Source: Serratia symbiotica
Lineage (GTDB): Bacteria; Pseudomonadota; Gammaproteobacteria; Enterobacterales; Enterobacteriaceae
Assembly: GCA_011754105.1 (NCBI GenBank)
Contig: JAAKDF010000003.1
Span: forward strand, 51,087 to 115,086
DNA length: 64,000 bases
Reading direction: 5' to 3'
Shown here: in pieces, positions 51,389-60,686 of the stretch
Layout: each line of letters opens with the position of its first letter
How positions within the stretch are numbered: the stretch's first letter is position 1
Position numbers and translations under genes: made by a program
The notes under the pieces: generated by a model
The model's input: the letters and a program-made list of their open reading frames with translations, nothing else
Databases searched by the model: none
Told to the model about the DNA's origin: nothing

Positions 51389-53035
51389 ATGAAAAGTATC
51401 AATCCAACTCAAACTGCTGCTTGGCAAGCCTTGCAGCAACATTTTACACAGATAAAAGAGGTTCGTATCGCCGATCTGTTTACGCAGGACAGTGAGCGTT
51501 TCTCCAAATTTTCCGCCACTTTCAACGACCAAATGCTTGTAGACTACTCAAAAAATCGCATTACTGTGGAAACGCTGGAGAAACTACAGGCGCTGGCGAA
51601 AGAAACCGATTTGCAAAGCGCAATCGCGTCTATGTTTGCCGGTGAGAAAATCAACCGCACTGAAGACCGCGCGGTGCTACACATTGCCCTGCGCAACCGC
51701 AGCAACAGCCCGATTTTTGTTGATGGCAAAGATGTCATGCCGGAAGTTAACGCCGTGTTGGTAAAGATGAAACAATTTTGCCGCCTGGTGATCAGCGGCG
51801 ATTGGAAAGGCTATAGTGGCAAACCGATCACTGATGTAGTGAATATCGGCATCGGAGGTTCTGATCTTGGCCCTTATATGGTAACTGAAGCTCTACGGCC
51901 CTATAAAAATCACCTGAATATGCATTTCATCTCCAATATTGATGGCACCCATATCGCCGAAACTTTGAAGCCGCTGAACCCGGAAACCACGCTGTTCTTG
52001 GTAGCGTCCAAGACTTTCACCACTCAGGAAACCATTACAAACGCCCACAGCGCGCGAGATTGGTTGCTGAATAACGCTGGCGACCAGCAGCATGTAGCGA
52101 AGCACTTTGCCGCGTTGTCCACCAATGGCAAGGCGGTGGCCGAGTTCGGAATCGACACTAACAACATGTTTGAATTCTGGGACTGGGTGGGTGGCCGCTA
52201 TTCCTTGTGGTCGGCGATCGGCTTATCAATTGCGCTGTCAGTGGGTTATGAGAACTTTGAACAGTTGCTGAGTGGCGCACACGCAATGGATAAACATTTT
52301 GCAAAAACCCCGCTGGAGCAGAACTTGCCGGTGCTGTTAGCGCTAATCTGTATCTGGTACAACAATTTCTTCGGAGCTGAAACCGAAGCTATTCTGCCTT
52401 ACGATCAGTACTTACACCGTTTTGCCGCCTACTTCCAGCAGGGAAATATGGAGTCCAATGGTAAATACGTGGATCGCAACGGCAATGGGGTTGACTACCA
52501 GACCGGCCCCATCATCTGGGGGGAGCCAGGCACCAATGGTCAACATGCGTTCTATCAGCTCATTCATCAAGGCACGAAGTTGATTCCCGGCGACTTTATC
52601 GCCACGGCAGTCAGTCATAACACGCTGAGCGACCATCATGACAAACTGTTATCGCACTTCTTCGCCCAGACCGAAGCCTTAGCCTTCGGCAAATCGCTCA
52701 AGGTGGTGGAAGCAGAGTTCACCACTGAGGGCAAAAAGCTAGAAGATGTCAAGCATGTGGCACCGTTCAAGGTATTTGAAGGCAACCGTCCGACTAACTC
52801 TATCCTGCTGCGAGAAATTACCCCGTTCAGCTTGGGCAACCTGATTGCTCTGTATGAGCACAAGATCTTCACTCAAGGTGCCATTTTGAACATTTTTAGC
52901 TTCGACCAGTGGGGGGTAGAGCTAGGTAAGCAGTTGGCTAATCGCATACTGCCGGAACTAGCAGGCAACGAGAAGGTCAATAGTCATGATAGTTCGACTA
53001 ATGCCTTGATCAATCGCTTTAAAGAATGGCGTTAA
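51389..53035 (+). CDS. pgi: glucose-6-phosphate isomerase
   Basis: Pgi interconverts glucose-6-phosphate and fructose-6-phosphate. The start at 51389 ([19 protein letters not shown]) matches the family; the open frame begins 12 codons earlier. 548 residues. Active-site regions are intact: [56 protein letters not shown] (Glu), [20 protein letters not shown] (His) and [14 protein letters not shown] (Lys). It is divergent from lysC. Confidence 0.97.
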   Translation: MKSINPTQTAAWQALQQHFTQIKEVRIADLFTQDSERFSKFSATFNDQMLVDYSKNRITVETLEKLQALAKETDLQSAIASMFAGEKINRTEDRAVLHIALRNRSNSPIFVDGKDVMPEVNAVLVKMKQFCRLVISGDWKGYSGKPITDVVNIGIGGSDLGPYMVTEALRPYKNHLNMHFISNIDGTHIAETLKPLNPETTLFLVASKTFTTQETITNAHSARDWLLNNAGDQQHVAKHFAALSTNGKAVAEFGIDTNNMFEFWDWVGGRYSLWSAIGLSIALSVGYENFEQLLSGAHAMDKHFAKTPLEQNLPVLLALICIWYNNFFGAETEAILPYDQYLHRFAAYFQQGNMESNGKYVDRNGNGVDYQTGPIIWGEPGTNGQHAFYQLIHQGTKLIPGDFIATAVSHNTLSDHHDKLLSHFFAQTEALAFGKSLKVVEAEFTTEGKKLEDVKHVAPFKVFEGNRPTNSILLREITPFSLGNLIALYEHKIFTQGAILNIFSFDQWGVELGKQLANRILPELAGNEKVNSHDSSTNALINRFKEWR

Positions 53036-53079
53036 ACTTCGCCTTCGCCTAAGTTGCTGCCAATAAAATAGCTTATTAC

Positions 53080-53101
53080 CCGACGGTCAGGCGACCGTCG
53101 G
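53080..53101 (+). terminator. pgi terminator
   Basis: A 9-bp perfect stem CCGACGGTC/GACCGTCGG with a 4-base loop, followed by CGTAGCGCTTTT, starting 45 bp after the pgi stop. Confidence 0.55.
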
Positions 53102-53264
53102 CGTAGCGCTTTTGGCTAAAGATTTGTGGGCTTCCGGGTTATTATCTGTTTTCACTTCCATGGATCTTCATGGTTACAGCCTACTTTTAGATCTGTCAAT
53201 TTGACGAACTGCAACCCCTACGAATCAGCATGCCGCTTTTATATTTCTACGTTACAATTTGACC

Positions 53265-53653
53265 ATGTTAACATTTTATATCGTCTAACGTGGTCTGTAA
53301 CTGGCGGTTCCATGCGTTGAGTAGAGCAATGTCTGCCAATAAGGAAGGATTCCTTCCTACCACCACTTGAGTGGTTTTTCGATCAGCATCAGCAACTGGG
53401 TAACGATCCACCCTAGATGTTAGGGCGCACGGTGAACCCACAAACAGCAATGACTAGCCCGTATTAGGTTCTGGTGGATCTGGTGGGAAGCAGCCGCTGG
53501 GACGCTATTTGTTTAACAGCAGCAATATGCCACGATATTATATTCATATTGGTCGACAGAATACGCTATGGGCGCGCTGCTCCCGCCTGAGGATAGCGGG
53601 CAAGCCTGTTGTTGACTGAGCTTTTTCTGCCGCCTTCACCGTTGTATGTGTAA
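53265..53653 (+). pseudogene. ubiC: chorismate lyase UbiC, broken
   Basis: UbiC makes 4-hydroxybenzoate from chorismate for ubiquinone. Recognisable parts are GGSMR-stop-VEQ (family EDSMTKRFEQ), [14 protein letters not shown] (family AGRTVVPVSTLSGPE), [40 protein letters not shown] and the end [11 protein letters not shown], in at least three frames with stops. The 5' end is not certain. It lies directly upstream of the intact ubiA. Confidence 0.85.
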
Positions 53654-53682
53654 CCCATATAGACAAATACCTTGGAGGAAGT

Positions 53683-54543
53683 GTGACTCAAAGCAAATGG
53701 CGGGCTTACAGCCATCTAATGCGCATCGATAAACCGATCGGTAGTCTGCTACTGCTGTGGCCAACGCTGTGGGCGCTGTGGCTAGCCGGGCAGGGTGTGC
53801 CGCCGTTTTCGATCCTGCTGGTGTTCGTGCTTGGCGTGTTCCTAATGCGTGCTGCTGGCTGTGTAGTGAATGACTATGCCGATCGTGCCATTGATGGCCA
53901 CATAAAACGCACTACCAAACGTCCAATGCCGAGTGGTCAGGTGAGTGAAAAAGAGGCCAAAGTTCTGTTTGTAGTGCTAGTGCTAATCTCATTCGGGCTG
54001 GTGTTGACGCTAAATGTGATGACCATCTGGCTATCGCTGGCGGCGATAGCGCTGGCATGGATTTATCCCTTTATGAAACGGGTGACTAATCTGCCGCAAT
54101 TTGTGCTGGGTACTGCCTTTGGCTGGGGTATCCCGATGGCCTATACTGCAGTCACTGAATCGCTGCCACTGAGCTGCTGGCTCCTGCTACTGGCTAATAT
54201 CTGCTGGACTGTGGCCTACGACACAACATATGCGATGGTAGATCGCGATGACGATCTAAAAATCGGCATCAAGTCTACCGCCATCTTGTTTGGTCGCTAT
54301 GATAAGCAGATCGTTGGGATGTTGCAGTTTGCCGCCCTGCTGCTGCTGCTGTGGGTTGGCTATCTGGCGCAATTGGGTGAGGTATTTTACGGAGCATTGT
54401 TGCTAGTGGGCGTGCTGTTTATCCATCAGCAAAAACAAATCGCCACGCGTGAGCGTGAAGCCTGTTTCAAAACATTTCTTCAAAACAATTACGTTGGGCT
54501 GGTGGTATTTATCGGTATTGCGCTGAGTTATTTGACAACTTAA
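53683..54543 (+). CDS. ubiA: 4-hydroxybenzoate octaprenyltransferase
   Basis: UbiA prenylates 4-hydroxybenzoate in the inner membrane, the committed step of ubiquinone synthesis. GTG start with GGAGG. 286 residues, with several membrane helices and the two Asp-rich motifs [10 protein letters not shown] (near residue 70) and [13 protein letters not shown] (near residue 190), both needed for Mg-prenyl diphosphate binding. The C-terminus ends ALSYLTT; the TAA stop is made of two bases of the TTA target site and the first base of MITE-like copy 6. The 4-hydroxybenzoate maker ubiC is broken. Confidence 0.94.
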   Translation: MTQSKWRAYSHLMRIDKPIGSLLLLWPTLWALWLAGQGVPPFSILLVFVLGVFLMRAAGCVVNDYADRAIDGHIKRTTKRPMPSGQVSEKEAKVLFVVLVLISFGLVLTLNVMTIWLSLAAIALAWIYPFMKRVTNLPQFVLGTAFGWGIPMAYTAVTESLPLSCWLLLLANICWTVAYDTTYAMVDRDDDLKIGIKSTAILFGRYDKQIVGMLQFAALLLLLWVGYLAQLGEVFYGALLLVGVLFIHQQKQIATREREACFKTFLQNNYVGLVVFIGIALSYLTT

Positions 54544-54679
54544 AACCTATCCTAGTAAGCATACATTGTTACAGCCAGTTTGGAAACCGACAGAACAACC
54601 AGCGCGTAAAGGGTGGCCGTGAGGATAATGATCATTAGTGCCAAAACGGCAAATAAAATAGCCTAGTGAGGTAGGGTTC
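54543..54679 (+). mobile_element. MITE-like element, copy 6 (ubiA 3' end)
   Basis: 137 bp flanked by TTA at 54540-54542 and 54680-54682. It begins AAACCTATCCTAGTAAGC and ends GCCTAGTGAGGTAGGGTTC, with the family blocks CATACATTGTTACAGCC, AACAACCAGCGCGT and GGCAAATAAAATAGCC. It forms part of the ubiA stop codon and lies in the ubiA-plsB convergent gap. Confidence 0.82.
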
Positions 54680-54703
54680 TTAACGGACTGTGGGTAATAA
54701 ACC

Positions 54704-54723
54704 AAGGCACCTCTCAGTGCCTT
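54704..54723 (-). terminator. plsB terminator
   Basis: A 7-bp stem AAGGCAC/GTGCCTT with a 6-base loop, 25 bp past the plsB stop, followed on the minus strand by GGTTTATT. Confidence 0.5.
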
Positions 54724-54748
54724 GAGCGCATTTGGTACCAGTTGCTGC

Positions 54749-57217
54749 TCAGTCCTCTTTCTCTTCCTCGGTAGTCGCTTCATGTTGCGCGTTGATTTCT
54801 ACCGACATGCTAACGATGCCTTCGATAGTTAGCCTGATTTCTAGGGTAATCAGGTCGCTCAGCATGGTATAAACCTCCAAAGTAGGTTCACGGATCGCAT
54901 CGCTTATATCGTTGATATAGCCTTCTTCCCGCAGCGTCGCCACCAAGGTGGCGAATACCGTTTTGTCAAAGAACTCCGGCGCGTTGATGCCGTGTAGCAT
55001 CGACAAGCGCTGCGCCATGATACTGCTCTCTTTCTCCAGCTCACCACGGTTGATGCTTGGGTTATTGCTGAGCACTGACATGGTGATGGCATAGCGTTGC
55101 AGGGTTTCACGCACGCCAGCGGCCAGCAACTGCAATGGACGGATACGAGCCGGATTTAGCACTAGATCATCGTCTTTACCACATATCAACTGTTGACGAA
55201 TCATTTCATTAATTAGCTGGTGTAGCACCTCCGCTAACTTTTCCTTTTCGTAATGCAGGAACAATTCAGCCTTTAGCATGGGGTAAATCAGGTCAATCTG
55301 CCGCAGTAACTCGCTGTGCGACACTTTGCGGTGATTCGTCACTATAGTGGCGATCAGTGAAGGTAGTACCAGCAGGTGGTAAATATTATTGCGGTAATAG
55401 GTCATCAGCACCGCTTGCTCACGCGGCAGGATGATGATATCGCCGATTTTATCTTGCTCTACCGCAAACTTTTTCATACTCAGCGCATGATCCAATAATT
55501 CATCCGGAGTCTGAACCGGCACGGTAACATCGTGGGCGTAAGGCTCGTTACGCATTAATTGCAGGTAGCACTCAAGTTGTTCAAGCAATTGCTCCCGGGT
55601 CAGCGAATGTTGGCTGGAGGACAGCAGCGCGGTAGAGCATAGATTTACGGCATTGGCCGCAGCGGCATTGTTAATGCGTACCATAATTTTTCCCGCCAGA
55701 TCGTTGACCGTTGGTGTCATCCAACTTGGTCGTTGGGCTTCGATCGGATCGATCGATTCACGCCACTGCGGCACATGCTGGTTCAGATAGGTAGTTAGTG
55801 GTAGAGGATCGCCGAAGTTGACGTAACCCTGCCCCAGCTTGCGTAGTTTGCGCAAGCCGCGCAGCATCTGAAGCAGCCCCTCTTTTTCCTTAGTGGCACC
55901 GCGTAGTTCTTTGGAGTAAGTACCTACTTCCATCACGTGTTCGTATCCGATGTAAATCGGCACTAAAGTGATCGGCCGGGAGCAGCCGCGTAGAATCGCC
56001 TGAATGGTCATCGACAGAGTGCCAGTCTTTGGCTCCAGCAGGCGTCCGGTGCGGGAACGGCCACCCTCTACAAAGTATTCTACTGAATAACCCCGAGTGA
56101 ACAACTCACCGAGGTATTCGCGGAACACCGTGGAGTACAGCTTGTTGCCCTTAAAAGTACGTCGGATAAAGAATGCTCCCAGGCTACGGAAGATCGGTCC
56201 GGCTGGCCAGAAGTTGAGGTTGATGCCGGCCACGATGTGTGGCGGCACTAACCCTTGATGATACAGCACATAGGATAAGAGCAAATAGTCCATGTGGCTA
56301 CGGTGGCAGGGTACATAGACGATCTCGTGGCCGTCTTGGGCTAGTTGGCGAACGCGCTCAGCATTGGTAACGTTAATGCCCTGATATAGCCGGTTCCAGG
56401 TCCAGCTCAACACGCGGTCGGAAAGGCGCACGGCCTCGTAGGAGAAATCAGCAGCGATCTCTTCCATTAACACGACGGCGTTCTGCTGAGCTTTATCAAG
56501 GGAAATTTTCTTGCTGTGTGCTTCATCTTCGACGGCTTTTTCGATCGCCTTGGAAGCCAGCAGCTTGTTGAATAGATCCTGCCGGGCTGGCAGGCTGGGG
56601 CCGACTGCGGCCAGACGCAGGCGCGAAAAGTGCATTCGCGCTAAGCGTGCTAATTTATTGGCGCTGGCTGTGTCTGTGACGTATTCGGAGGCCATGCGGC
56701 GCAGCGAAATAGTATTGGAGAAATGTATGAAGCTGTCACGGCCGAGCCAAAGCACAGCTAATAATTTCTGCACGCTGTTCAGCAAGAGCAGGTGTGGTGT
56801 GCCTTGTCCTTCTCGCCCAGGTGAACGACCAAACATCACCGAGACAGGCAGCATCTGAATATTGAGACTCGGATTACTGCGGTGCAGATTAAGATATTCG
56901 TGGAACAGCTTTACTGACTCTTCCTTCGGCGGGTAATAATGGAACAGGCGCGGCCCATCGTGAATAAATACGTGGCTCGGCAGCACCGTGCCGTCGATTT
57001 CCAATAGGTCAAGAGGGTCGGGCAGACCTTGCTCCAGGCACTGAGTGCGTAGCGTCAGAAAATCCGTCTTGGAATTATAAGGCAAAACATACAAAATCGG
57101 CCGTGAGAGATCTAATTCTAGCTCCCTGACAGGATCTGAAGGGATAACCTTGCTTCTTACTAATAATTTTAGTAGTAAATTCAATAATTTATAATAAATT
57201 TTACGCCAACCTGACAT
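54749..57217 (-). CDS. plsB: glycerol-3-phosphate acyltransferase
   Basis: PlsB adds the first acyl chain to glycerol-3-phosphate in membrane lipid synthesis. 822 residues, slightly longer than the 807 of E. coli because of a charged tail (ATTEEEKED). The acyltransferase motifs are intact: [18 protein letters not shown] (His/Asp, near residue 305); [55 protein letters not shown]. Start [19 protein letters not shown] matches the family. It is divergent from dgkA. Confidence 0.96.
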   Translation of the reverse strand: MSGWRKIYYKLLNLLLKLLVRSKVIPSDPVRELELDLSRPILYVLPYNSKTDFLTLRTQCLEQGLPDPLDLLEIDGTVLPSHVFIHDGPRLFHYYPPKEESVKLFHEYLNLHRSNPSLNIQMLPVSVMFGRSPGREGQGTPHLLLLNSVQKLLAVLWLGRDSFIHFSNTISLRRMASEYVTDTASANKLARLARMHFSRLRLAAVGPSLPARQDLFNKLLASKAIEKAVEDEAHSKKISLDKAQQNAVVLMEEIAADFSYEAVRLSDRVLSWTWNRLYQGINVTNAERVRQLAQDGHEIVYVPCHRSHMDYLLLSYVLYHQGLVPPHIVAGINLNFWPAGPIFRSLGAFFIRRTFKGNKLYSTVFREYLGELFTRGYSVEYFVEGGRSRTGRLLEPKTGTLSMTIQAILRGCSRPITLVPIYIGYEHVMEVGTYSKELRGATKEKEGLLQMLRGLRKLRKLGQGYVNFGDPLPLTTYLNQHVPQWRESIDPIEAQRPSWMTPTVNDLAGKIMVRINNAAAANAVNLCSTALLSSSQHSLTREQLLEQLECYLQLMRNEPYAHDVTVPVQTPDELLDHALSMKKFAVEQDKIGDIIILPREQAVLMTYYRNNIYHLLVLPSLIATIVTNHRKVSHSELLRQIDLIYPMLKAELFLHYEKEKLAEVLHQLINEMIRQQLICGKDDDLVLNPARIRPLQLLAAGVRETLQRYAITMSVLSNNPSINRGELEKESSIMAQRLSMLHGINAPEFFDKTVFATLVATLREEGYINDISDAIREPTLEVYTMLSDLITLEIRLTIEGIVSMSVEINAQHEATTEEEKED

Positions 57218-57362
57218 AACTACGTGAAGCCTCTTGTTAGCAATGAACTACAATCATACCAGAAACTGGGGTAGCATATCTGCGGTGTTGGAAAACGAGA
57301 TCCGACATCACTGAGTGATCTAGACTCTTTTTATGATGTATCTCTGAAAAAGGCAGAGAAAC

Positions 57363-57705
57363 ATGGCAAATCAAGTAACCAGCTTGACCCATATTATTAA
57401 AGCAGCTGGCTATTATTATAAAAGGACTTGCCGCTGTTTGGCGGTAAAGGCGGCATTCCGCCAGAAATTGGTGGTGGCTATGCTTGCTATCATATTGGCA
57501 ATGTGGCTAAATGATAGGATCGGTGTTATTGGCGCTGATTGTTGAGATCCTGAACAGCGTGATAGAGGCGATAATCGATCGGGTAGGTAGTGAATATCAT
57601 AAACTATCTAGCCGTGCGAAAAATATGGGGGCAGCAGCAATGTTTCTGGCGATCGTGTTGGCGCTGTTATTTTGGGGTTCGATTTTGTTGCAACACTTCA
57701 TTTGA
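57363..57705 (+). pseudogene. dgkA: diacylglycerol kinase, frameshifted
   Basis: DgkA returns diacylglycerol to phosphatidic acid in the inner membrane. The 5' part MANQVTSLTHIIKAAGYYYK..AAFRQKLVVAMLAIILAMWLN and the 3' part IVEILNSVIEAIIDRVGSEYHKLSSRAKNMGAAAM are in different frames, with about 6 codons missing between them. The essential Glu of the N-terminal helix (family NEAAFRQE) is replaced by Lys (VKAAFRQK), while the second metal-ligand region EILNSVIEA is kept. Both changes argue against function. Confidence 0.85.
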
Positions 57706-57759
57706 GTGTTGCGTGACACCCTGATTTTGTTCATTCGTCGGTTCACAATTCAGGCATAA

Positions 57760-57796
57760 CTGTATATACTTACAGCAAAACCGTATACACGAACAG
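57760..57796 (+). promoter_or_regulatory. two LexA boxes upstream of lexA
   Basis: CTGTATATACTTACAG (57760-57775) fits the CTG-N10-CAG SOS consensus well. The second site CCGTATACACGAACAG (57781-57796) has lost the T of its first CTG. E. coli lexA has two boxes in this same arrangement. Autorepression is inferred. Confidence 0.85.
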
Positions 57797-57804
57797 AGGG
57801 TTGA

Positions 57805-58413
57805 ATGAAAGCACTAACTACCAGACAGCAAGAGGTTTATGAACTGATTAGCGATCATATTTTGCAAACAGGCATGCCGCCGACACGTGCTGAGATAGCT
57901 ATGCGTCTGGGGTTCCGTTCACCAAATGCCGCCGAAGAACATCTGAAGGCGCTAGCGCGCAAAGGGGTTATCGAGATAATCTCCGGCGCGTCGCGAGGCA
58001 TACGCCTGCTAATGGAAGATGAAGAAGGTTTACCGCTGATTGGTGGCGTGGCTGCGGGCAAGCCACTGTTGGGTCAACAGCATATTGAAGGCTACCATAA
58101 GGTAGATCCTTCCTTATTTAAACCAAACGCAGATTTCCTGCTGCGTGTTGTCGGTATGTCGATGCGCGACATCGGCATTTTGGATGGCGATTTGTTAGCG
58201 GTACACAAAACTCAGGATGTACGCAATGGCCAAGTCATAGTGGCGCGCATTGAAGATAAAGTTACCGTCAAACGACTGAAAAAAAACGGTAACATAGTTA
58301 AACTGCTGCCGGAAAATAACGAATTTCAACCGATAGTGGTCGATCTGCGCCAGCAAAATTTCACTATTGAAGGTCTGGCAGTCGGTGTGATACGCAATGG
58401 CGACTGTATTTAA
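57805..58413 (+). CDS. lexA: SOS repressor LexA
   Basis: LexA represses the SOS regulon and self-cleaves when RecA is activated. 202 residues with a winged helix N-terminus ([30 protein letters not shown]), the Ala-Gly cleavage site in [10 protein letters not shown] (near residue 84), the catalytic Ser in [11 protein letters not shown] (near 119) and Lys in [11 protein letters not shown] (near 156). GAGGG precedes the ATG. It is preceded by LexA boxes and followed by the broken dinF. Confidence 0.97.
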   Translation: MKALTTRQQEVYELISDHILQTGMPPTRAEIAMRLGFRSPNAAEEHLKALARKGVIEIISGASRGIRLLMEDEEGLPLIGGVAAGKPLLGQQHIEGYHKVDPSLFKPNADFLLRVVGMSMRDIGILDGDLLAVHKTQDVRNGQVIVARIEDKVTVKRLKKNGNIVKLLPENNEFQPIVVDLRQQNFTIEGLAVGVIRNGDCI

Positions 58414-58525
58414 GCATCACGCCTAACTAAACCGTTGTCCCCTTATTTAATCCGCCCCTTCTTTGGGATAGTTTCGTTTTACTCTACCTAATTTGGCAAA
58501 TGCACTACCATGGGAACATTGGATA

Positions 58526-59837
58526 ATGCACCTGATCTCCGCTTTTACCAGCGACACTGATAAAGCCATGTAGCACCTGGCCACTGCCAATGATCTTCTC
58601 TAATCTAACCTACTTATTGCTAGGTTAGTAGATACTGCTGTGATCGGCCATCTTGATAGCCCGATCTATTTGGGTGGTGTGGCGATCAGCGCGATAGTCA
58701 GTAATGTCCTGTTTATGCTGCTACTGTTTCTGAGCATGAGTACTACCGGGTTGGTGGCAGCCCAAGAGCTGGGAGCGCAGAGCTCGCAGAAGCTGGAGTG
58801 TGCCTTTATGCAGCCGCTTCTATTGGCACTATTGACCGGGTTGACAATGTTGCTGCTGCGCCACCCGCTGATTAATTTAGCGCTGCTAATCGTTGGTGGC
58901 AACGTTAAGGTACTGGAACAGGCGCGACTGTTTCTGTACATTCGCTGGTTGAGCAACACGGCAGTACTAATAAATATGGTGCTACTCGATTAATAAATAT
59001 GGTGCTACTCGGCGTGCAGTATGTGCGTGCGCCGGTGATCTTCCTAATTATCAGCAACCTGCTTGAATATTGTGCTAGATATCTTGCTAGTAATGCCACT
59101 AGGCTGGAAGGTGCAATGGACCGCTATGGCGACTGCCATCTAAGAATATGCCATGCTGTGTGGATAGGACTAGCCTGGCGTGGTAATATACATGCATGGG
59201 ATATCGTTGCTAATGTTGCAACAGGCTTAGCGCGGCAACCTTAGGTGCTTGCTGGCCCTAAACCGCGACATCATCTTGCGCTCGTTGCTGCTACAACAGT
59301 GCTTCGCCTCGCTGACCCTCTTTGCCACACGAATAGACAGCGAGGTGGTGGCGGTACATGTGGTATTTATGACCCTTCTGGCCTTCTCTGTCTACGCTTT
59401 AGACGGCTTTGCCTATGCGGTAGAAGCATATTCTGGTCATGCCTATGGTGCGTGTGATGACAGCCAACTGAGAAAACTATAGCACGCTGCCTGTCGTCAG
59501 GCCTGCCTGGTAGCATTTGCCTTTGCTGTGCTCTACTTCTTGGCTAATCAGCAGATAGTGGCGGCCTTGACCTCGCTGCATGAACTGCGTGCGTTGGCTC
59601 ATTATTATCTGCTGTGTCTTATTTTCTTGCCGTTGGTTGGCGTGTAATGTTATTTGCTGGATGGTATGTTTATTGGTGCCAGCCGTTGGTATGTACTGCC
59701 ACTGTTTAGCGCGTACCATGGCTAGCAACCACGGGTTGTGGTTGGCGCTGGCGGGTCTTCCTAATGCTGTGTGGTCTTATGTTGTGCTAGCGCTGGCAAC
59801 TTCCATAGAGTGCATAGCAGTTGATTTGCAGCACTAG
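58526..59837 (+). pseudogene. dinF: MATE-family DinF, broken
   Basis: DinF is a MATE-type multidrug/oxidised-metabolite exporter of the SOS regulon. The start MHLISAFTSDTDKAM-stop at 58526 is followed by pieces in several frames: VDTAVIGHLDSPIYLGGVAISAIVSNVLFMLLLFLSMSTTGLVAAQ, EQARLFLYIRWLSNTAVLINMVLL, RDIILRSLLLQQCFASLTLFATRI, MTLLAFSVYALDGFAYAVEAYSGHAYGAC and YLLDGMFIGASR. A 23-bp tandem duplication at 58968 interrupts it. It follows lexA as in E. coli. Confidence 0.92.
58968..59011. repeat. 23-bp tandem duplication in dinF
   Basis: TAATAAATATGGTGCTACTC is repeated with a 23-bp period. The added length is not a multiple of three and shifts the dinF frame. Confidence 0.88.
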
Positions 59838-59929
59838 AATGATGGAAATATCTACACCCGCATTAGTGCTGCCAGAAAAAAGAGGCGGCTGAGAAAGAAG
59901 TGAAATATTGGGAAACTTACAATAAGTAG
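59838..59929 (+). pseudogene. yjbJ: CsbD-family YjbJ, 3' remnant
   Basis: The frame QKKEAAEKEVKYWETYNK-stop matches the C-terminus of YjbJ (family QAEKEVVDWETRNEYRW). The rest of this small stress-response protein is missing or merged with the end of dinF. Order dinF-yjbJ-zur is that of E. coli. Confidence 0.65.
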
Positions 59930-60020
59930 CGCTAATAGCACCAGATGAATTCACAGATTGACATTTGAAGCGACTATAGCTAGCTTGACAGTAACAACAA
60001 ATAGATCCTTTTAGCCCAAC

Positions 60021-60533
60021 CTATTTCCTTTTGATAGGAATGCTACAGTTGTGTTCGCCACAATCATGCTTGCCGTCGCAAGCTTCAACCTCAACACAGG
60101 CAGTACACAGTCCGTGTGCTTCCACCACGCTGTGTTGCAGCGCAAACCCTGACTCTTTCGCCAGCTTTTGCAGCGTTTTTTCCACATCCTCGGTGGTGCG
60201 CTCGGTCACTTGGCTACAGCGATCACAAATAAACAGCGCAGAATTGTGCATCGGCTGCCCAAAATGGTGGCACAGTATATAGCTATTAGCCGACTCTATC
60301 CGATGTATAAACCCTTGATCCATTAAGAAATAGAGCGCGCGGTAAACCGTGGGTGGCTTAGCTTGTGGCTCGGCGATCCGCAGCAGGTCGAGTAGGTCGT
60401 ATGCGCTGATTGCACCGAGCTGCTGTGATATCAGGCGCAGTACTTCCAGCCGCTGTGGTGTTAATCGCACATTGCGTTGCCTACAGAGCTGTTCAGCCTG
60501 CGTTAACAGATTTTTCTGGGTGGTTGAATTCAT
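60021..60533 (-). CDS. zur: zinc uptake regulator Zur
   Basis: Zur is a Fur-family repressor of zinc uptake. The start at 60533 (MNSTTQKNLLTQAEQLCRQRNVRLTPQRLEVLRL) has GGAG upstream; the frame extends 19 codons further without similarity. About 170 residues, with the winged helix KPPTVYRALYFLMDQGFIHRIESANSYILCHHF and the zinc sites CDRCSQVTE and CTACVEVEAC. Intact. Confidence 0.95.
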   Translation of the reverse strand: MNSTTQKNLLTQAEQLCRQRNVRLTPQRLEVLRLISQQLGAISAYDLLDLLRIAEPQAKPPTVYRALYFLMDQGFIHRIESANSYILCHHFGQPMHNSALFICDRCSQVTERTTEDVEKTLQKLAKESGFALQHSVVEAHGLCTACVEVEACDGKHDCGEHNCSIPIKRK

Positions 60534-60686
60534 TGCAAATACCGCTCCAGGAGACAAATGACCTATTTTAACATAATTACGGCGAATCACCGAGACAACG
60601 GTTTCTATTGTAGTTACCCAAGTAGCCGTGCCAGCTTTTGGCTAACCTATGGGGCCAGAATATTTTGCTTTCACGATAAATACAAA

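Noticed and set aside
57363..57705. dgkA treated as two separate genes
   Set aside because: Both parts match consecutive regions of one small membrane protein; the overlap results from a small deletion with a frameshift.
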